From: a virus | DNA length: 56,902 nucleotides | Virus record (IMG/VR): IMGVR_UViG_3300042350_003263 | Location: 1-56,902 of that record | Direction: 5' to 3' (one strand) | Part shown: positions 51,720 through 56,902 of the stretch, piece after piece | Layout: every line of letters begins with the position of its first letter | Numbering within the stretch: position 1 is the first letter of the stretch | Program-made: the position numbers and the translations under genes | The notes under the pieces: model-generated | Seen by the model: the letters and a program-made list of their open reading frames with translations, nothing else | What the model was told of the DNA's origin: nothing | Database searches by the model: none

Positions 51720-53924
51720 ATGGCACCTAATCCAAAAGAATATGTTCGCTTAAACACCAGAATAGATCAATGGCAAGAACTATTTAATGATATCACAAAC
51801 GATGTCGGCGACCTGACGAAACTTACAACTGGTGGATATGTCAGTAAAGGTGGTGCGCAAGGTAGAACAGATTCTGCGGCAACAGCAGGATATGTCTTTT
51901 CCGGTGCTGATTCAGATATAGTAACAGCAATTAATGAAGTCGATTATAGACTTGACTCTATCGACGATAGAATAGATCAATTCGTTAAAACTAGCTCGAA
52001 CGTTAACTTCAATCAGATTACCGTTGGCCCATGGAATAATGGAACACCAACTTCTACAAATCCAGTATACAGTACTTCTGGTGTAACTACAACAAACTCT
52101 GCTGGTTATACGATCGATGCATCATTAGATATTATTCTAGATGCTGATGGCGCAAATGTTACCATTATGGATAATGGGGTAACTCAGTTTGATTTTTCAA
52201 ATAATGGAACTGATAAGACACTAAACATCCCAACCGGTAATCTAATCGTTACTACTGGTACTGATATTATTCTTCGTCCTACAGGTGATACGGTCTTTAT
52301 GCAAGGCGTCACTAGTGGCGAACAGCTACAGTTTGAACTTGGTACTGCTACCCAGACAATTACTGCATCTGATGATATGTCACTTGAAGCTGCTGGAGAT
52401 ATCTATCTCAAGCCAACCGGTGATGATGTCTTTATGCAAGGTATTACCAGTGGCGAACAACTTCGATTCACATTAGCTGATGCGACTCAAACCATTGCTG
52501 CTTCAGACGCTCTTTCGCTAACTGCTACAACAACTATTACACTAGCTGGAACGGATATCACTCTCGATGCATCTGGGGATGTTATTCTTGATGCAGATGG
52601 TGCTGATGTTATACTTAGAGATGGTGGGGTACAATACGCAGCATTTACAAATAATGCTGGTAATCTGATTGTTAAATCAGGTAGCACTACAGCAGCTACA
52701 TTTACCGGTGCTGATGTATCATTCGCATCAAATGTCTATATGACAGATAGCTCGCGTGCGAACTCTAATTTTAGTATCGGTGGTAATTTAACAGTTGGTG
52801 GTAATACCCAAATTAACGGGACACTTACCGTTGAAGGTGCAGTTAACTTTAAAGCGGGAACTTCTGGTACGGTCACAATCGGTGATGCGAATACTGATAA
52901 CGTAGTCTTTAACGCAGATATTAACTCAAGTCTTGTACCAAACACCAATAACGCTTATAATCTCGGTTCTCCTACCCAAGAATGGCAGAATATCTGGGTA
53001 ACCGGAAACGGTAATATAGATAATCTTCTAGCAGATAGTGCCACCATTACAGGTGACCTAGATGTTCAAGGTATTACTACGCTCGATTCGGCAACTGTAG
53101 ATGGTGCGCTTAGTGTTACGCGTACGCTCGGGGTAACTGGTATAGTTACTGCTAATGCTGGCGTAAAAGTAGATAATATCACAATTGATGGAACAGAGAT
53201 TGATCTTTCATCTGGGGATTTCACACTTGATGTAGCTGGTGATATCAACCTAGACGCTGACGGTGGTGATGTTATCCTTAGAGATGGTGGTACTGAATTT
53301 GGAAGACTCACCAATCAAGGTACACAGCTAAGAATTACGAGTCAGAACTCTCAGTGGATGACCTTTACGGCTGCTGGTGTAAGATTCAGTGGAATCATTG
53401 CAGACTCAGATCTTGTTACCACTTCCAAATCAGTAGTTGCAGGTATAAATGAACTTAGTGGTAGAATTGATCTACTTGATTCGGCTGACTCTGCTTCTAC
53501 TGCAGCAGTCTTTGCAGCAATTGGCGATCTAAATAGTTTAACTACAACTGCTAAATCCAGTCTAGTCGCAGCTGTCAATGAAATTAACAATGGATTTGAT
53601 ACCCGCGCGAAGGGATTACTTTCTGCGACAACTTCTGGAACTGGTTATGGCGGGCTAACTTATAGCACATCTACCGGTGCATTCACATATGCTAAAGTAA
53701 CAGATGCTAACATCAGGGAAAGACTTGTTGCAGGTAATGCTATTACCTATACCTCTGCTACAGGAACTATTGCGGTTACGAGTGATGCAATTGAAGCTGA
53801 TGAACTAGCCGTTACTGGTAATGGTACTTCTGGTCAAGCTCTAATTTCAGATGGGGATGGAACATTCAGTTGGGGAAGAAAAGTCCCGAATGTATATGAT
53901 TCAGCTGGATCACTCTTAAATTAA
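51720..53924 (+). CDS. Repetitive tail fibre protein (734 aa)
   Basis: N-terminus 'NTRIDQWQELFNDITNDVGDL' followed by beta-repeat shaft: the block 'VFMQGVTSGEQLQFELGTATQ' recurs with changes about 40 residues later, and 'DADGADVILRDGGVQY' recurs near residue 520. C-terminal part has 'SKSVVAGINELSGRIDLLDSAD' and 'AKSSLVAAVNEIN', common trimerising segments. Probably a long or short tail fibre subunit. Confidence 0.75.
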   Translation: MAPNPKEYVRLNTRIDQWQELFNDITNDVGDLTKLTTGGYVSKGGAQGRTDSAATAGYVFSGADSDIVTAINEVDYRLDSIDDRIDQFVKTSSNVNFNQITVGPWNNGTPTSTNPVYSTSGVTTTNSAGYTIDASLDIILDADGANVTIMDNGVTQFDFSNNGTDKTLNIPTGNLIVTTGTDIILRPTGDTVFMQGVTSGEQLQFELGTATQTITASDDMSLEAAGDIYLKPTGDDVFMQGITSGEQLRFTLADATQTIAASDALSLTATTTITLAGTDITLDASGDVILDADGADVILRDGGVQYAAFTNNAGNLIVKSGSTTAATFTGADVSFASNVYMTDSSRANSNFSIGGNLTVGGNTQINGTLTVEGAVNFKAGTSGTVTIGDANTDNVVFNADINSSLVPNTNNAYNLGSPTQEWQNIWVTGNGNIDNLLADSATITGDLDVQGITTLDSATVDGALSVTRTLGVTGIVTANAGVKVDNITIDGTEIDLSSGDFTLDVAGDINLDADGGDVILRDGGTEFGRLTNQGTQLRITSQNSQWMTFTAAGVRFSGIIADSDLVTTSKSVVAGINELSGRIDLLDSADSASTAAVFAAIGDLNSLTTTAKSSLVAAVNEINNGFDTRAKGLLSATTSGTGYGGLTYSTSTGAFTYAKVTDANIRERLVAGNAITYTSATGTIAVTSDAIEADELAVTGNGTSGQALISDGDGTFSWGRKVPNVYDSAGSLLN

Positions 53925-53935
53925 GGAATTAGATA

Positions 53936-55681
53936 ATGGTTGTTGATCGCTTAGTAAAGAGATCCGGATCATACGATCTGAGAAGAATTAGTGGAGCGGA
54001 AGAAAATTACCTTGCTTGGCAAGTTGCAAATAATCTTTTCAGTTCTGTAGCTGGCGAAGCTGGTGTACTAAGTGGTTCTAGTACTAACGGTACTTCTGTT
54101 GGTACTCACACAAATACCTTTTATAACCAGCCAGTAGGCACTCACCCTAGTACATCACTTACTACTTCTTCAACAGTAACTACTTTATATCAGAATTTTT
54201 CTGGTAATGCCATAGAAGCAAACATATATCCAGTTATTAATGAGAATAGCTCGATTGATTTTAAAGCAGTAAATGATGCTGAATTAAACACAATTGCTGA
54301 TAGACTATTAGCAAAGGTCTTTGGTTCAGATTACTTTTCTTATAAGATTGGGTCTTCTGCCCCAGCTGGTTATACCTTATTTGTATCTTCTATCTTTACT
54401 GACACCAGAACAGATGGCACAAGCGTAGCTTATAATCTTTATAAAAAGAATTTATCGGCTATGCCTACAGTAGTTAGACCGTTGAAATTAGACGGTGCTG
54501 ACTTTAGAACTATGACTGATACAGAGATTCGTAATCTGTTTGCCCAGAGAGTAAAGAATAGAATTGTCCAAAATGGTATTGGTTCTTATCAACTCCGTAC
54601 TTCTATTCAAGGTGCACCAATCGCCGCTGGCACTTGGGTTGCAATGGGTACTGCTCTCGACACGAGACAGAATACCGCTGATCAAAACTATACAAGAATT
54701 AGTACAAGAGATTCTACCCTTATCTCTACTCGCGGTAGTACAAATAACTTTCTTAGAACATCCCAGACACCTTTTACATCAAACTTCTTAGGTAACTTTC
54801 TAGGAAATTATCTAGCAGATGTAGACTTTTCTGCGGACTACACTGGTAACTATGCTTCTGGACCTACTAACATTGCTGGCGATTATACTATCGATAGCAC
54901 TATTAATTCTACTAGAACATCAGAAGTCAATTATACACGAACAAGCAATACAGATTTTACAAGAATCTCCAACGTTATCTTTACCAGAGATACACAGATT
55001 AACTATACCAGAATATCTGAGGTTAACTATACGAGAGATTCTACTGTAATTTTCGATTCACCGGATAATGTTAATTTTACAAGAGTTAGTACTGTAGTCA
55101 GTGCACGGGATCCAGCCTTTGCAACTTTTACCGGTAACTACACCGGGGATTACGTAGCTGGTGCCATCTATACTAGAATTTCTACTGTAGTCAGTGCACG
55201 GGATCCAGCCTTTGCATCTTTCACCGGTGACTTCGTCGGAAATTACGCTGGGCCTACACCATTTCAAGGTAATTTCATTGGTGATTATACCGGCGGGTTC
55301 GTAGGAGACTATATCGGCAACTTCGTTGGTAACTATACCGCCGATTATGGTGGTAACTATATTGCTGACTATGCCGGGGATTATATCGGCGGTAACTTCC
55401 TTGGTGATTATATCGGTAACTACGTTGGAAACTACGTAGCTGATGATTATGTAGGAAATTATACCGGTAACTATATATCTATTGTAGATTATACTAGAGA
55501 TACTATTACTGACTTCGTCGGCGATTTTGTAGCCGATTATATTGGTAATTATGAAGGTGGCTTTGAGGGTGATTACCTAGGTAACTTCATTGGGGATTAT
55601 ACCGGGGATTATGCTGGAGAAACTATTCAGTCTACCTCCTCGACTATAGAGATATATACATTATATCTTCGAACAGCATAA
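53936..55681 (+). CDS. Fibre-type protein with octapeptide and tetrapeptide repeats (581 aa)
   Basis: Domain order: N-terminal domain with 'VVDRLVKRSGSYDLRRISGAE', a domain with 'FTDTRTDGTSVAYNLYKKNLS' and 'GSYQLRTSIQGAP'. Then an octapeptide region (about 245-395) of the form x-N-Y-T-R-x-S-x ('VNYTRTSN', 'TDFTRISN', 'VNYTRDST'). Then a tetrapeptide region (about 396-565) of G-[ND]-[YF]-x ('GNYTGDYV', 'GNFLGDYI'). A compact C-terminus ends 'STIEIYTLYLRTA'. The repeats predict a beta-solenoid or fibrous stalk. Paralogous to the next gene. Confidence 0.75.
   Translation: MVVDRLVKRSGSYDLRRISGAEENYLAWQVANNLFSSVAGEAGVLSGSSTNGTSVGTHTNTFYNQPVGTHPSTSLTTSSTVTTLYQNFSGNAIEANIYPVINENSSIDFKAVNDAELNTIADRLLAKVFGSDYFSYKIGSSAPAGYTLFVSSIFTDTRTDGTSVAYNLYKKNLSAMPTVVRPLKLDGADFRTMTDTEIRNLFAQRVKNRIVQNGIGSYQLRTSIQGAPIAAGTWVAMGTALDTRQNTADQNYTRISTRDSTLISTRGSTNNFLRTSQTPFTSNFLGNFLGNYLADVDFSADYTGNYASGPTNIAGDYTIDSTINSTRTSEVNYTRTSNTDFTRISNVIFTRDTQINYTRISEVNYTRDSTVIFDSPDNVNFTRVSTVVSARDPAFATFTGNYTGDYVAGAIYTRISTVVSARDPAFASFTGDFVGNYAGPTPFQGNFIGDYTGGFVGDYIGNFVGNYTADYGGNYIADYAGDYIGGNFLGDYIGNYVGNYVADDYVGNYTGNYISIVDYTRDTITDFVGDFVADYIGNYEGGFEGDYLGNFIGDYTGDYAGETIQSTSSTIEIYTLYLRTA
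55091..55216 (+). repeat. 33-bp perfect direct repeat within the fibre gene
   Basis: 55091-55123 and 55184-55216 are identical (ACTGTAGTCAGTGCACGGG... to TTTGCA), 93 bp apart. They encode 'STVVSARDPAFA' twice. A recent in-frame duplication of a 31-residue unit. Confidence 0.85.
55124..55623 (+). repeat. Tetrapeptide-repeat coding tract (G-N/D-Y/F-x)
   Basis: About 12-bp period, GG(T/A/C)-(A/G)A(T/C)-T(A/T)(T/C)-NNN, with varied third bases, so the repeat is kept at protein level. Ends just before the gene's C-terminal domain. Confidence 0.8.
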
Positions 55682-55690
55682 GAACCCAAT

Positions 55691-56902
55691 ATGAGTAATA
55701 ATACTCCTTTAAAGTTAAAAGACGCATTCGGCAATTTACAACAATTTGATATGACAGTACCCGAATGGGATTATACTGCATATCAATCTGGATTGTGGCT
55801 TTCAACAAACACTAGCTATTGGTCTATGTCCACTACTAGTGGTACAGCAAATATCGGTTCTTATACAGATACATTTTACAATCAAGCTGTTGGTGATCAT
55901 GGTCTTCTGACTACAGGTCAGACAGTTACTAATCTCTACCAATCCTATTCAAATCCATCTCAAGCTGAATTCCGTCCAGTTTCATACGACGGTAGTTCGA
56001 TTTACGAGATGGCAGATTCTGATATGACTGTCTTATCAGATCTTATGATATCTCATATTTTTACAAATGACTATCCGGGAACTTATAGATTAGCAACCTC
56101 TAGCCCAGGTGCAGGTTGGACTAGTTATATCACAAATGCCTTCACCGATACACGCACTGATGGTACAAGTGTAAACTACCACATCTGGAAAAGAACCTCC
56201 TATACAGCACCGACCACAGTCAGACCGATGAGAACAAAGTACTTGAGTTCTGTGTTTTCCGGTCTACAGGAAATGTCCGATTCGGATATTGGTGATGCAT
56301 TTGGGTATTGGTTAACAAGCAGAGTTGCGACTAGTGGTGTCGGGAAATACCAACTTCGTAGTTCTGTACAAGGTGCTCCGACGGATCCTGGAACATGGGT
56401 ATCAAAGGGAACTGCGCTGGACACAAGACAGCAAGTCGCAGAAGAAGATTACACCCGTGATAGCACTAGTGTTTTTACGAGAGATAGTACGGCAAACTTT
56501 ACCCGGATAAGTACTAGACTTTCAAACCTAAACTTTACTAGAACAAGTAACGTCAATTTCTCTTCTGATTTTACTCGAGTAACACCTATTGGATTCATAG
56601 GCAATTATATCAGAGATAGCACCGCTACTTTTGCAAATGATTTTACTCGAGATAGTACGCAGAATTTTACAACTCCGTTTGCTGGAAATTATACACGTGT
56701 CAGTCAAACGGCCTTTATAAGAGACAGTTTAAACACCTTTACGAACGACTTTACTCGTAACAGTCAGAGAACATCTCAGACTGATTTTACTCGTACTAGA
56801 CAATCCACGTTCGCGGGGGCGTACGCGGGAGATTATGTTGGAGAATATATTGGCGGTAACTTCTTAGGTGAATATACTGCTGATTATGCTGGTAACTATA
56901 CT
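55691..56902 (+). CDS. Second repeat-containing fibre-type protein, cut by window end (at least 404 aa)
   Basis: Open to the last base of the window. N-terminal domain ('LKDAFGNLQQFDMTVPEWDY'), then the same conserved block as the gene before ('FTDTRTDGTSVNYHIWKRTSY', 'GKYQLRSSVQGAP', 'GTALDTRQ'), then octapeptide repeats ('DFTRDSTQNFTT', 'NFTRTSNVNFSS') turning into tetrapeptide repeats ('GAYAGDYVGEYIGGNFLGEY'). A tandem paralogue by duplication. Starts 9 nt after the previous stop. Confidence 0.75.
   Translation, partial: MSNNTPLKLKDAFGNLQQFDMTVPEWDYTAYQSGLWLSTNTSYWSMSTTSGTANIGSYTDTFYNQAVGDHGLLTTGQTVTNLYQSYSNPSQAEFRPVSYDGSSIYEMADSDMTVLSDLMISHIFTNDYPGTYRLATSSPGAGWTSYITNAFTDTRTDGTSVNYHIWKRTSYTAPTTVRPMRTKYLSSVFSGLQEMSDSDIGDAFGYWLTSRVATSGVGKYQLRSSVQGAPTDPGTWVSKGTALDTRQQVAEEDYTRDSTSVFTRDSTANFTRISTRLSNLNFTRTSNVNFSSDFTRVTPIGFIGNYIRDSTATFANDFTRDSTQNFTTPFAGNYTRVSQTAFIRDSLNTFTNDFTRNSQRTSQTDFTRTRQSTFAGAYAGDYVGEYIGGNFLGEYTADYAGNYT

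Noticed and set aside
55091-55623. CRISPR or non-coding tandem repeat
   Set aside because: The repeats are in frame inside a long CDS, with third-base variation; they are protein repeats.
1-56902. Integrase, attachment site, insertion sequence or replication origin
   Set aside because: No integrase or transposase gene, no terminal inverted repeats and no clear origin were seen; the window reads as part of a lytic T4-type genome.

Overview
The window is part of the genome of a large tailed phage of the T4 superfamily (contractile-tailed myovirus). The evidence is a set of recognisable T4-type genes: gp32 single-strand DNA binding protein, gp33 late co-activator, gp4 head-completion nuclease, and the baseplate/tail set gp26, gp48, gp53, gp27, gp5, gp25, gp6 and gp8. 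There are also T4-style late promoters (TATAAATA) in front of late genes. The host cannot be read with certainty. The rRNA-leader-like boxA and the secreted nuclease suggest a Gram-negative proteobacterium, and the gp32 without zinc ligands resembles marine T4-like phages.

Region 1 (1-12.4 kb) is an RNA-rich region: about 29 canonical or near-canonical tRNA genes, several odd tRNA-like RNAs, and short genes squeezed between them, often overlapping the tRNAs. In the middle sits a Ro60-type (TROVE/VWA, DUF2828-like) protein. At least seven RNAs here share one design: a 7-bp closing helix always followed by G, and a motif close to WTNCWGCAAC just inside it. Two of them lie directly upstream of the Ro-like gene and one directly downstream, and three carry tRNA-like anticodon arms. 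One member (6937-7125) encloses what looks like a circularly permuted tRNA. I read this as a candidate phage Ro/Y-RNA-like ribonucleoprotein system; it is the most novel item in the window. The region also holds a secreted thermonuclease, a radical SAM protein, a likely holin and a GH19 endolysin.

Region 2 (12.4-25.7 kb) is a rightward series of small early/middle genes with ATGA-type overlaps. Recognisable products are a methyltransferase-like protein, a YkuK/RNase H-like protein, a metallophosphoesterase, a WGR-ATP-dependent DNA ligase, a Pnkp-type 3'-phosphatase, a WYL_2-type protein, gp33 and a sulfotransferase. Ten copies of a strict promoter (G4-5 TTTACA, 17-nt spacer, TATATT-like) drive regions 1 and 2. 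An eleventh TTTACA lies in the loop of a terminator.

Region 3 (25.7-56.9 kb) is gp32 followed by virion genes. A leftward block (31160-26644) runs gp4, an unknown protein, a tube-fold protein, a gp26-like protein with a -1 slippery site (U UUU UUC) and an extension frame, then a coiled-coil tape-measure candidate. A rightward block from 31210 holds the baseplate and fibre genes. It includes three successive hub proteins with cell-wall-enzyme-like domains (lysozyme, degenerate amidase, M15 peptidase on a spike). It also includes a 1461-aa tail protein with an embedded Hint/intein-like domain in front of an S74 chaperone domain. The region ends with two tandem paralogous fibre-type proteins built from octapeptide and tetrapeptide (G-N/D-Y/F-x) repeats; the second is cut by the window end.
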